DNA of 64,000 nt from Micromonospora avicenniae (GTDB lineage: Bacteria; Actinomycetota; Actinomycetes; Mycobacteriales; Micromonosporaceae): positions 186,001 through 250,000 of the forward strand of contig NZ_FTNF01000004.1 of the NCBI RefSeq assembly GCF_900156065.1, written 5' to 3'. How positions within the stretch are numbered: position 1 is the stretch's first letter; each line of letters begins with the position of its first letter. The notes beneath the pieces were generated by a model. That model worked only from the letters and a program-made list of their open reading frames with translations, did no database searches and was not told the origin of the DNA. Positions 1 through 7,882 of this stretch are shown here, in pieces. The position numbers and the translations under genes were made by a program.

Positions 1-266
1 GCGCGACCGGTGGGCTGAAGATCGGCGAGGGCAAGGTGAACGGTCCGCTGTCGCTCACCGGTAACACCGGTGGCGTGCGGGTCGACTCGGTCGTGGTCGG
101 TGGGCCGGTGACGGTGACCGGCAACACGGGCAGCCAGCCGGTGGTGGTCGCGGCGAACACCGTCGGCGGGCCGCTGAGCTGCTCCGGAAACAACCCGGTG
201 CCGGTCAACGAGAGCCGGCCCAACACGGTGAAGGGCCCGGCGACGGGCCAGTGCGCCCGGCTCTGA
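1..266 (+). CDS. C-terminal part of a repeat-containing secreted protein (5' end outside window)
   Basis: The frame is open from base 3 with no upstream stop, so only the last 87 or so codons are present. The protein is a series of short Val/Thr/Gly/Asn repeats of the type G-P-[LV]-[ST]-[LV]-T-G-N-T-G (three visible units), ending in GQCARL. Two Cys (one in the last unit, one at the end) could form a disulfide. Such low-complexity GNTG repeats are common in exported, uncharacterised actinobacterial proteins and suggest a small beta-solenoid. The N-terminus and any signal peptide lie outside the window. No enzymatic motif is seen, and no function is assigned. Confidence 0.6.
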   Translation, partial: ATGGLKIGEGKVNGPLSLTGNTGGVRVDSVVVGGPVTVTGNTGSQPVVVAANTVGGPLSCSGNNPVPVNESRPNTVKGPATGQCARL

Positions 267-277
267 CCGGACGCTGA

Positions 278-315
278 TCCCCCGTCCGCGGCCGACTCCG
301 GCCGCGGACGGGGGA
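278..315. terminator. Strong stem-loop between convergent genes
   Basis: A perfect 17-bp stem (278-294 pairing with 299-315) with a 4-nt ACTC loop lies 11 bases after the stop of the upstream gene and 16 bases before the stop of the opposite-strand anti-sigma gene. There is no T-tract. It fits a bidirectional terminator as seen in high-GC actinomycetes. Confidence 0.75.
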
Positions 316-331
316 CCCACCGCGGAGGATG

Positions 332-601
332 TCAGCCGAGGTGTGGCGGTGGGGAGCTACGCGAGACGGTCACTACCCGCGCTTCCTCCTCGGCGGCGTC
401 CGGCAACTCCACCGCCTCGTCCGGACCGAGGCCGGCGACGGCGCTGACGGTTGGACCGAGGCTCTCGCACTCGCGTTGGCAACGGCCGCATTCCAGCAGG
501 TGCGCCTCGAAGGCCACCACCGCGTCCGGGCGGAGCGCACCCAGGAGGTACGGCCCGCAGCCGTCACACGTGCAGCGGGTGCCGTCACCGTCGTCGGTCA
601 T
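332..601 (-). CDS. Short zinc-type anti-sigma factor
   Basis: About 89 residues. The motif HLLECGRC (H-x3-C-x2-C) is the signature of the zinc-associated anti-sigma domain, and an N-terminal Cys cluster (CTCDGC) and the LLGAL helix precede it. The rest is acidic and Pro/Ser-rich. Unlike typical members there is no transmembrane helix or extracytoplasmic sensor, so it would be a soluble, possibly redox-sensitive anti-sigma. The ATG at 601 was chosen because the 46-residue upstream extension (TTG at 739, overlapping the sigma stop) looks non-conserved and Arg-rich. It lies 134 bases after the sigma gene on the same strand, the usual sigma/anti-sigma order, and probably holds that sigma factor inactive. 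Confidence 0.7.
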   Translation of the reverse strand: MTDDGDGTRCTCDGCGPYLLGALRPDAVVAFEAHLLECGRCQRECESLGPTVSAVAGLGPDEAVELPDAAEEEARVVTVSRSSPPPHLG

Positions 602-735
602 CAGCGCGCCAGCTCTTCTCGGTGACCTGGCTACCGTCTTCGTGCGGGCCAGGGCGATTCTCGAACTCGCGACCACTGTATGACGTGTGCGCCCGTCCGG
701 GTCAGCACTCGCGCACCTGACCTCGCCACGAATCG

Positions 736-1374
736 TCAATCACCATCGGTACGGCCGATCGCGGCCCGTAATGCCCGCAATGCGTAGTGCGCGCGCGACT
801 TCACCGTCCCCTCGGGGATGCCGAGGCGGGCCGCCGCCTCGTCCGTCGATCGGCCGCGGTAGTACAGCTCGATCAGCACGGCCCGGTGCGCGGGCGTCAG
901 CTTCGGCAGCGCGCGGCGCACCGTCTGCACGACCACCACGTCCTCGGTCACGTCGCCGCTCGCGGGGAGCCGGGTGAGGTCGTTCAGACCCACCTCGGTG
1001 GGCCGGGCCTGACGGGCCCGCGCCGCGTCGATGGCGATCCGCCGCGCGACGATGAACAGCCACCGGCGTACCGACTCGCTGCTGTCGGGGAGGCGGTCGA
1101 GGTGCCGCCACGCCTGCAACATCGTCTCCTGGAGCAGGTCCTCCGCGAGCTGCCGCTCGCCCCAGCTCAACCGCAGCAGGAAGCGGTAGAGCGGCTCGGC
1201 GTGTTCGGCGTGCACCTCGCGCATCCGGGCCTGCGCCCGTGCCTCGTCGTCCGGCCCTCCGTCACCGCCGCCGGTGCCGGAAGGGGCCGCGCCGACGAGC
1301 TTGGCCGGCACCAACAACAAGCTGCCTCCCCGGTAACCGTCGCGCCGCGCTCCCCCACGGGATCCGTCGGTCAC
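736..1374 (-). CDS. ECF-type sigma-70 family RNA polymerase sigma factor
   Basis: Region 2 is clear (EPLYRFLLRLSWGERQLAED, then LLQETMLQAWRHL, with RRWLFIVARR for region 2.4). Region 4 carries the helix-turn-helix (LTPAHRAVLIELYYRGRST, then IPEGTVKSRAHYALRALR). It directs RNA polymerase to a dedicated promoter set and is likely held by the anti-sigma encoded just downstream. The start is uncertain. An open frame continues to 1494 and would overlap the stop of the EccA-like gene by ATGA, but 1425-1490 is AT-rich and looks like promoter or leader rather than coding. GTG at 1374 is used here. Other in-frame starts are ATG 1407, TTG 1317 (7 bases after GGGGAGG) and GTG 1311. It sits at the end of the type VII-linked minus-strand block and could regulate it (inference). 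Confidence 0.85.
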   Translation of the reverse strand: MTDGSRGGARRDGYRGGSLLLVPAKLVGAAPSGTGGGDGGPDDEARAQARMREVHAEHAEPLYRFLLRLSWGERQLAEDLLQETMLQAWRHLDRLPDSSESVRRWLFIVARRIAIDAARARQARPTEVGLNDLTRLPASGDVTEDVVVVQTVRRALPKLTPAHRAVLIELYYRGRSTDEAAARLGIPEGTVKSRAHYALRALRAAIGRTDGD

Positions 1375-1407
1375 AAGCGGATCCACGGTGGAGCTTCGGT
1401 GAAGCAT

Positions 1408-1490
1408 ACGGCCCGGGCTGCGCCGTTCAAGCGAAACATTCACGAAATCATTACAAACGCCGGCAGGCATGACACAAGGCTGAAAAGTGT
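1408..1490 (-). promoter_or_regulatory. AT-rich leader/promoter region of the sigma gene
   Basis: This stretch is distinctly richer in A and T than the flanks, with several T/A runs near 1430-1460 and 1480-1490. It lies between the stop of the EccA-like gene (1491) and the plausible starts of the sigma gene, so it probably holds the sigma gene's own promoter. No exact -10/-35 is claimed. Confidence 0.35.
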
Positions 1491-4400
1491 TCATGTTGCT
1501 GCGACGTCCTCGGCCAGAAGCATCCTCAGCTGTTCCACGCTCGGGTCACGCAGCGTCCGGATACGGCCGGCCTGGCGCGTGATCGCCTCGTCGAGCACCT
1601 GCCGCGCGTACCGGCCGTTACCGAACGACCGGGTCCGCGGTACCCGCTCGAAGTGTCCACGCAGGGCCGCCAACGTCTCGCCCGGGCACTCGTAACCGCT
1701 CGCCGCGGCCAGGTTCTGGAAGATGGCGACCAGGTCGTTGGCGTCGTAGTTGGTGAAGTGGATCCGGCGCGAGAACCGGGACGCCAGACCCGCGTTGGCG
1801 GCGAGGAACTCCTCGATCTCCTCCTCGTACCCGGCGGCGATGACGACCACCTCGTCGCGGTGGTCCTCCATCAGCTTGACGAGCGTGTCGATGGCCTCCC
1901 GACCGAAGTCCTGGCGGGCGTCCGGCGGCGCCAACGTGTACGCCTCGTCGATGAAGAGCACCCCGCCCCGGGCCCGGTCGAACGCCTCCCGGGTGCGCTG
2001 AGCGGTGTGTCCGATGTACTCCCCCACCAGGTCGGCCCGGGCGACCTCGACCAGCTGGCCTCCGGCGAGCACGCCCAACGCGGTCAGCAGCTCGCCGTAC
2101 AGCCGGGCCACCGTGGTCTTACCCGTTCCGGGCGGCCCGGAGAAGACCAGGTGCCGGGAGACCGACGGCGCCGGCAGCCCCGCCCTGACCCGGGTCCGGA
2201 TGGTCGCGAGCAGGTCGATCATGTCGGCCACCTCACGCTTCACCCCGGCCAGCCCGATCATGGCGTTCAGCCGGCCGAGCAGCCGGTCGACCTCGTCGTC
2301 GCGAGCCACCCCGGCCTGCACCCCGGTCCCCGCCGGCGCACCCAGGTCCTGCGGCAGCAGCTGCGCCAGCTCGACGCCGGACGGATCACCGGCCTGGGAG
2401 AGCCGGAACGCCTGGCGTCCGATCATCTCCTCGAACACCTTCCGGGCCACCCGGGCGTTGCCGAAGTTCGCGTCCCGGCTCATCCCGTCGAAGAGGTTGG
2501 CCAGTGCCATCCGGGTGTCGTACTCCAGGGAGTAGTGGTGCGTGCTGCAGAGCCGCTCCACGATGGTGACCAGTTCCTCCGTCGAATAGCTCTCGAACTC
2601 GACGGTCTTGGAGAACCGGGAGGCCAGGCCCGGGTTGGCGTCCAGGAACTGGCGCATCTGCGCCGAGTAGCCGGCGACGATGACCACCACCTCGTCCCGG
2701 TGGTCCTCCATCAGTTTGACCAGGGTGTCGATCGCCTCCCGGCCGAAATCGTGACCGTTGCCGCCCTCGACTGGGGCGAGCGCGTACGCCTCGTCGACGA
2801 AGAGCACACCGCCGCGCGCCTCGTTGAACTTCTCGGTGGTCTTCACCGCCGTGCCACCGATGTGCTCGGCCACCAGGTCGGCCCGGGCGACCTCGACCAG
2901 TTGACCGGACTTCAGCACGCCGAGCGCGGCGAGGATGCGCCCGTACAACCGGGCCACAGTGGTCTTGCCGGTGCCGGGAGCACCGGCGAACACCATGTGC
3001 CGGGACATCGGCGGCGCCGGCAGGCCGGCGGCAGCCCGGCGCTGGCTGATCCGGTGCAGCCCGACCAGGGTCGCGACCTCGTGCTTCACCCCGGCGAGCC
3101 CGACGAGCGCGTCCAGCTCCGCCAGCAGCGGCGTGGCCGGGTCGGCCGGGGCGGCCGGGGCGGCCGGCTGCCCGGTGTTCGCGGCCACCGCGGGGGCGGC
3201 CGGGGTCGGGTCGCCGGTGGTGGCGGGTGACGCCGGCACGGGAGCGGACGGCCTGCCGGAGGTCTCCTCCGGGCGCGACGGTTCGCCGCCCGACGACGGC
3301 CGGGACGTGCGCGAATCGTCCACGTCGACCGTGCCCGGCACAGTCAGCCGGATCGGCTCACCGCCGTTGCCGACGATGGTGGTGGTACGCACCCGCACCG
3401 GCTCCAACGTCTCGACGAGCAGCCCGTCGCCGGCGTTCTCCAGCACCTCGCAGCCGTCGAGCTGACCGGAGGAACCGGCGCCGAACTGGATTCCCGGTCC
3501 GCCGCTGCCGCGCACGCGGGTACGAGCCAACGTCAGGGTGGCCTCCTGCTGCACCAGCACGCCCGCCTGCCGGGCCGCGCCGAACTCGCAGGCGGTGACC
3601 GTGGCGGCGGCACCGGCGGCGAGCAGCAGCGCGTTGGCGCCGGCGTTGACGGTGGTCTCCAGCATCCTGAGAATCGCACCGCGACCGACCTGGACGCCGC
3701 CGCCCTGGCATTCGTCGATACGTGCTCCGCGCACCGTCGGGCCGGCGCTGTCGGCCACCCGTACGCCGTACTGGCCGCAGCCGGTGATCGTGACGTTCTC
3801 GATCGCCGGGCGTGCCCGACCCTGCACCAGCAGACCGTCCTGTCCGCCCCGGACGGTCAGCCCGCGTACGGTGCCCGCCGACTCCGCGTCGAACAGCAGC
3901 GCGACGCCACCGTCACCGGACACCCGACCGCCCTCGATCCGCGGCGCCGCCGAACCGGCCACGGCCACGGCGGCGGATCCGGTGCCACTGATCTCCCCGT
4001 CGCTGAACACTCCGGTCGCCGTCTCCAACGCGTAGAGCCCGTGGCCGGCGCTGCCGCTGACCCGGCACCGGGTGAGCACCGGGTCGGCGGTGCCGGAGAG
4101 GACCACCCCGTGGCCGCCGACGTCGCGGAACTCGCACTCCTCGAACGTGGGGATGCCACCCGCGACGAAGACGCCCGCGCCGGAGGTGTCGTGCACGGTG
4201 GTACGCACCACCCGGACGGCACCGTTCTCCTCGACAGCCACCCCCGGCCCCTCGACGGCGCTGATGTCACACGCCTCGACACTGCCCCGACCGCCCCTGG
4301 TGACGAGCACGCCCGCGCCACGCACGTCGGCCAGGGTGCAGTCGCGGAACACCGGGTCGGCGCCGCCGCTGATCACGATCGCGGCGCTCTCCACGTCGCG

Positions 4401-4859
4401 CAGCGTGGTCCGCACGGCCTCGCCGGCGCCGCTGCCCTCGACCAGGAAACCCGCGCCGGCCGGGTTGCTGACCCGGCAGTCACGCAACTCGAACCGCCCG
4501 CCCGGAACGTGCACCGCCACGATGCCCTGCCCGACGACGTCGCAGTCGGTGAGGTGCAGGCGGCCCTGCCCCACCTGGACCGCGGGCAGGTCGGTGCCAC
4601 CACCGCGCACGGTCAACCCGCGCAGCGTCGCAGTGCCCCGGGCGGCGAAGACCGCGACACCGTCGCCGCCGTCGATGGTGACCGTGCCCGGCCCATCCTC
4701 CGCGGTCACCACGACGTCCCGCGTCAGCCGCAACTGCTCGCGGTACGTGCCCGGCTGGACGACGACTGTCGCCCCCGGCGCGGCCGCCCGGACGGCCTCC
4801 TCGATGGTCGACAGGTATCCCGGATCCGTCTGGGACACCAGCAGCATGCCGTTGCTCAC
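1491..4859 (-). CDS. EccA-like protein: parallel beta-helix fused to two CbbX-type AAA+ ATPase domains
   Basis: 1122 residues. About residues 1-510 form a right-handed parallel beta-helix of pectate-lyase type: opening with TIEEAVRAAAPGATVVVQPG, then many rungs with G-x-G turns and V-x-G-x-G repeats. A Pro/Ala linker (about 515-570) follows, then two CbbX/SpoVK-family AAA+ modules. Walker A is GAPGTGKT (about residue 620) and GPPGTGKT (about 905). Walker B is GVLFVDEAYALAP and GVLFIDEAYTLAP, and sensor/arginine-finger regions (ASRFSKT, ASRFSRR) are kept in both. In ESX systems EccA is a cytosolic AAA+ of this family with an N-terminal TPR domain; here a beta-helix and a duplicated ATPase replace that plan. 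The GTG start overlaps the stop of the upstream gene by 4 bases, so the two are translationally coupled. The role as a substrate chaperone is inferred from family and context. Confidence 0.85.
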   Translation of the reverse strand: MSNGMLLVSQTDPGYLSTIEEAVRAAAPGATVVVQPGTYREQLRLTRDVVVTAEDGPGTVTIDGGDGVAVFAARGTATLRGLTVRGGGTDLPAVQVGQGRLHLTDCDVVGQGIVAVHVPGGRFELRDCRVSNPAGAGFLVEGSGAGEAVRTTLRDVESAAIVISGGADPVFRDCTLADVRGAGVLVTRGGRGSVEACDISAVEGPGVAVEENGAVRVVRTTVHDTSGAGVFVAGGIPTFEECEFRDVGGHGVVLSGTADPVLTRCRVSGSAGHGLYALETATGVFSDGEISGTGSAAVAVAGSAAPRIEGGRVSGDGGVALLFDAESAGTVRGLTVRGGQDGLLVQGRARPAIENVTITGCGQYGVRVADSAGPTVRGARIDECQGGGVQVGRGAILRMLETTVNAGANALLLAAGAAATVTACEFGAARQAGVLVQQEATLTLARTRVRGSGGPGIQFGAGSSGQLDGCEVLENAGDGLLVETLEPVRVRTTTIVGNGGEPIRLTVPGTVDVDDSRTSRPSSGGEPSRPEETSGRPSAPVPASPATTGDPTPAAPAVAANTGQPAAPAAPADPATPLLAELDALVGLAGVKHEVATLVGLHRISQRRAAAGLPAPPMSRHMVFAGAPGTGKTTVARLYGRILAALGVLKSGQLVEVARADLVAEHIGGTAVKTTEKFNEARGGVLFVDEAYALAPVEGGNGHDFGREAIDTLVKLMEDHRDEVVVIVAGYSAQMRQFLDANPGLASRFSKTVEFESYSTEELVTIVERLCSTHHYSLEYDTRMALANLFDGMSRDANFGNARVARKVFEEMIGRQAFRLSQAGDPSGVELAQLLPQDLGAPAGTGVQAGVARDDEVDRLLGRLNAMIGLAGVKREVADMIDLLATIRTRVRAGLPAPSVSRHLVFSGPPGTGKTTVARLYGELLTALGVLAGGQLVEVARADLVGEYIGHTAQRTREAFDRARGGVLFIDEAYTLAPPDARQDFGREAIDTLVKLMEDHRDEVVVIAAGYEEEIEEFLAANAGLASRFSRRIHFTNYDANDLVAIFQNLAAASGYECPGETLAALRGHFERVPRTRSFGNGRYARQVLDEAITRQAGRIRTLRDPSVEQLRMLLAEDVAAT

Positions 4860-7837
4860 GCGCTCCCACCCTTGTTCACCACGGCAGCGCCGGCGAGTTC
4901 CGCCGGCCGCTGGAAGGGGCGGCCCTCGTCGTCCAGCCCTGGGGCGAAGCCCATCGTCCGGCTCGCACCGGTACGCGGCGCCGCCCGCAGCTGGGCCAGG
5001 ATCCGCTCCGAGTCGTTGCGCCCCCCGCGGCGCGGCTCGGTGCCGTACGCGGCGCCGAGATCCTGCAGCATCACCCGCACCGGCGCGCCCTCGCCGGGCT
5101 GCTCCTCGACCGCGAGCACCAGGAACCGGCTGCCCGGCTGGAAGACGGCGCCGCCCGGGCCGGTGTCGGCGGCCAGCCCGCCGAGCCGATGGGCGCTGAC
5201 CGACCAGATCGCGAACTCCACCCCAGACGGCGGGACCGGGCCGGCAGCCAGGTCCACGTCGACGAAAGCCGGCTCGGCGAGCACGTCACCGGGGCGGTAC
5301 GCGCGCACGTGCGCGAAGTCGGCGGGACCGGGCCGGAAGACCGGGCCGAACACCGACGGGAGCCGGCGCAGCCCGTACGTGGCCCAGCGGGCCAGCAGTT
5401 CGACCCGCTCGGCCGCCTCATCGTCGCCGCCACCGCGCAGCATCTCGTTGACGTACTCACGTCCACCGTCGCAGTAAGCGCGCACCGCGACGAGCCCGGC
5501 CGCGAGGTCGGCGACCGCGCCCGCCGCGGCCCGCAGCCCCGGCGACTCGGCCAGGGTCCGGGTGACCACCCGGGCGTGGGCGTCGTAGCGGCCGCCGACC
5601 GCCTGGCGCAGCGCCGCACGGTTCGCGACCGTCAGCTCCGGATCGGCGCTCGGAAGCCAGCGTGCTCGCGGCACGGTCGTGGCGGGACCGGCGAGCCCTC
5701 CGGACGCGTTGGCCGGAGCGTCCGCGCCGCCGTCGGCCGCGTCGCTGCCGCGGAGGCGCGCCGCGGCGGTGGAGGACCCGGACACCCCGACGGAGGTCGC
5801 GTCGGCCCTCGACGCCACCACGCCCTCGGGCAGGCCGGGGACGCTCGCAGCTGCGCCGGGAAGGCTGATCCGCACCGGAGCGACCGGCTCGGGGCGGTCC
5901 ACCGCGGCGGCCGCCGGAGCGCCGGGGACCGGCCCGGCCGTGACACCCGGAGGCGCCAGCGTGACAGGTCCGGCTCCGTCGCCGGGTGCCGTCGCCGCCC
6001 GCGACGTCGGCAGTTCGGCGGGAACCGCCGGTGCGGCGCCGGGCGACATCGCGGGCGGCGCGGCGGACGACGCCGCAGCCGGATCGGCGGAGGCCGGCGC
6101 GGGTTCCGCCGGTTCCGGCGGCACGGGAACCACCGTGATCGGGGGAACCGCCGACCGGGTGTGCCAGCGCCCCGGATCGAGCAGTGCGGCGAACGATGCG
6201 TCCACCGGCTCCGGCTCGGGATCGGGTTCGATGCCCGGGTCGCCGGCGGCGTCGACACCGGCCTGGGCGTCCGGCTGCCGTCCCGGCCCGCCGGGTGCCG
6301 GCACCGGCTCGACCGCCGGGCTCGGATCGGTGTGCGAAGCGCCGGCCGCCGGAACCGGCTCGACCGCGGGCTTCAGCTCGATGCGCGACTCGCCGGCCGC
6401 CGGGTCCAGGGCGGACGGCGGAACGGTCCGCGTCGTCTCGGCGCCCGGCAGACGGTCGGCGGGCACGACGCGACGGCCGGCCGTGCCCGGCAGCGGCGGT
6501 AGCACCTGGCCGACCACCCTGATCTGGCGCGCCGGTCGCCCCTCGCCCGGTCGGCCGCGCCGGGGGCTCCAGCGGCGGAAGACGCCAGTGGTCCGCAGCA
6601 GTCCGCTGCTGGTCTGCTGCACCTCCCCGTCGGCGGCGTAGACATGGACGGCCAGCGCGTCGGCCAGGCCGCCGTAGAGCAGGTCGGCCGCCGACCCGGA
6701 GGCGGTCGCGCCCCGGGGCACGAGCACGACAGGTTGGCGCGCGTCCGGGCGGCAAGCCGCGACCAGCTTCGCGAACGCTCGCGGTGGGGTCGGACGGCCG
6801 CCGACCCGGAACCCGGTCGCGCCGACGGTGACCTCCACGACGAAGCCGGCGAGCGCCGGAGTCGGCGGGTCGCCGATTGGTTCGTCCACGAAGGACCAGC
6901 CAGCCCGGGTACGTACGCCGGGCAGGTCGGGCGGCGGGGTGGCGGCTCTGCTCCGTGCGGGTGCGGTGGGCGCGGGGCGGGGCGGCAGCCAGACGAGGGG
7001 CGGACGCTCGCGCGGCACCGCGACCACACCGTCACCCCGGGACACCAGCCACCAGGGTCCCCCGTCGGGCCACTCGCGGCGTACCGGTCGGGGTGGCGCC
7101 TCGGGCGACGCCGGTGCGGGCGACAACTCCACGCACCCGGACGCGGGTGACGAAGTCGTGGACGGCGCCGACGGCACAGCCGCGGACGCGGGCAGTGGGG
7201 GCGGCGCGGGAGGCGCGGGAGGCGCGGGAGGCGCGGGAGGCGCGGGAGGCGCGGGAGGCGCGGGAGGCGCGGGAGGCGCGGGAGGCGCGGGAGGCGCGGG
7301 AGCTGGTGACGAAGGTGCGGATGGCGCCGGAGGCGGTACGGGCTCGGCCTGTGCCGGGGCCGGCGGTGGCCAGGCGGCCGCCGGGCGGGGCGGCCCGTCG
7401 GGCGAGCACGTAACCCAGATCGAGCCGAGCGCGTCGGCCGGCAGGAGATGCCCTCCATCGGGCGCCACCACCAGCCCGACGACCGGCACGAGCACGTCCT
7501 GGCCGACCCACTCGGCCAGCTTCCGCGCCGCGGGAACCGCCTGGACCGAGGGGGCGTACGCGCCCGTCGCGACGACCCGGACCGCCCCGGCGCTGCCGCC
7601 GAGGTGCTCGATCAGCAGGTCCGGAAGGAGCTCGAAGAAGTCGGTACGGCCCGTCACCGTCGGCGCGCTCACCACCGCGGTCTGCCCGGCCTCGACGGGC
7701 AGCGCCAAAGCCAGCGCGACGAACGGTTCCCGGGCGTCCGCCTCGGTACGCAGCACCAGCACGTCACCGGCGGTCTCCACGATGACGCCGGTCGCCGACG
7801 GCGGATCGGTCCAGCCCGGGGACATGGGGCGGATCAC
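4856..7837 (-). CDS. Proline-rich type VII-associated protein with ADP-ribosyltransferase-like C-terminus
   Basis: 993 residues. An N-terminal globular domain (about 1-140) and a related central one (about 315-480) flank a Pro-rich hinge with eleven perfect Ala-Pro-Pro units. A second Pro/Ala/Glu linker (about 490-730) leads to a C-terminal domain (about 735-990). That last part shows the order FRPG, then Y-R-P-G-D, IWSVSAHRLGG and VFQPGSRFLVL, which resembles the R / S-x-S / PG-x-x-F strands of ADP-ribosyltransferase folds. The acidic residue normally just before the last strand appears to be Gly, so activity is doubtful. GTG 7837 is taken as the start; ATG 7825 is equally possible. It is the third gene of the minus-strand operon, coupled to the EccA-like gene. 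Function unknown; the ART likeness is my own motif reading. Confidence 0.6.
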   Translation of the reverse strand: MIRPMSPGWTDPPSATGVIVETAGDVLVLRTEADAREPFVALALALPVEAGQTAVVSAPTVTGRTDFFELLPDLLIEHLGGSAGAVRVVATGAYAPSVQAVPAARKLAEWVGQDVLVPVVGLVVAPDGGHLLPADALGSIWVTCSPDGPPRPAAAWPPPAPAQAEPVPPPAPSAPSSPAPAPPAPPAPPAPPAPPAPPAPPAPPAPPAPPAPPPLPASAAVPSAPSTTSSPASGCVELSPAPASPEAPPRPVRREWPDGGPWWLVSRGDGVVAVPRERPPLVWLPPRPAPTAPARSRAATPPPDLPGVRTRAGWSFVDEPIGDPPTPALAGFVVEVTVGATGFRVGGRPTPPRAFAKLVAACRPDARQPVVLVPRGATASGSAADLLYGGLADALAVHVYAADGEVQQTSSGLLRTTGVFRRWSPRRGRPGEGRPARQIRVVGQVLPPLPGTAGRRVVPADRLPGAETTRTVPPSALDPAAGESRIELKPAVEPVPAAGASHTDPSPAVEPVPAPGGPGRQPDAQAGVDAAGDPGIEPDPEPEPVDASFAALLDPGRWHTRSAVPPITVVPVPPEPAEPAPASADPAAASSAAPPAMSPGAAPAVPAELPTSRAATAPGDGAGPVTLAPPGVTAGPVPGAPAAAAVDRPEPVAPVRISLPGAAASVPGLPEGVVASRADATSVGVSGSSTAAARLRGSDAADGGADAPANASGGLAGPATTVPRARWLPSADPELTVANRAALRQAVGGRYDAHARVVTRTLAESPGLRAAAGAVADLAAGLVAVRAYCDGGREYVNEMLRGGGDDEAAERVELLARWATYGLRRLPSVFGPVFRPGPADFAHVRAYRPGDVLAEPAFVDVDLAAGPVPPSGVEFAIWSVSAHRLGGLAADTGPGGAVFQPGSRFLVLAVEEQPGEGAPVRVMLQDLGAAYGTEPRRGGRNDSERILAQLRAAPRTGASRTMGFAPGLDDEGRPFQRPAELAGAAVVNKGGSA
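7203..7301. repeat. Eleven perfect 9-bp tandem repeats coding for Ala-Pro-Pro
   Basis: The unit GGCGCGGGA is repeated 11 times without mismatch (99 bases). On the minus strand it encodes an Ala-Pro-Pro hinge inside the proline-rich protein. The frame is preserved for any copy number, so it is a likely length-variable microsatellite. Confidence 0.95.
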
Positions 7838-7882
7838 CTCGCTTTCGACGGACGGATTGACGGAGTGGGCGGATCTCGAGGG

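Noticed and set aside
7203..7301. Tandem array considered as a CRISPR
   Set aside because: Nine-base units without spacers inside a coding frame; it is a microsatellite coding for Ala-Pro-Pro.
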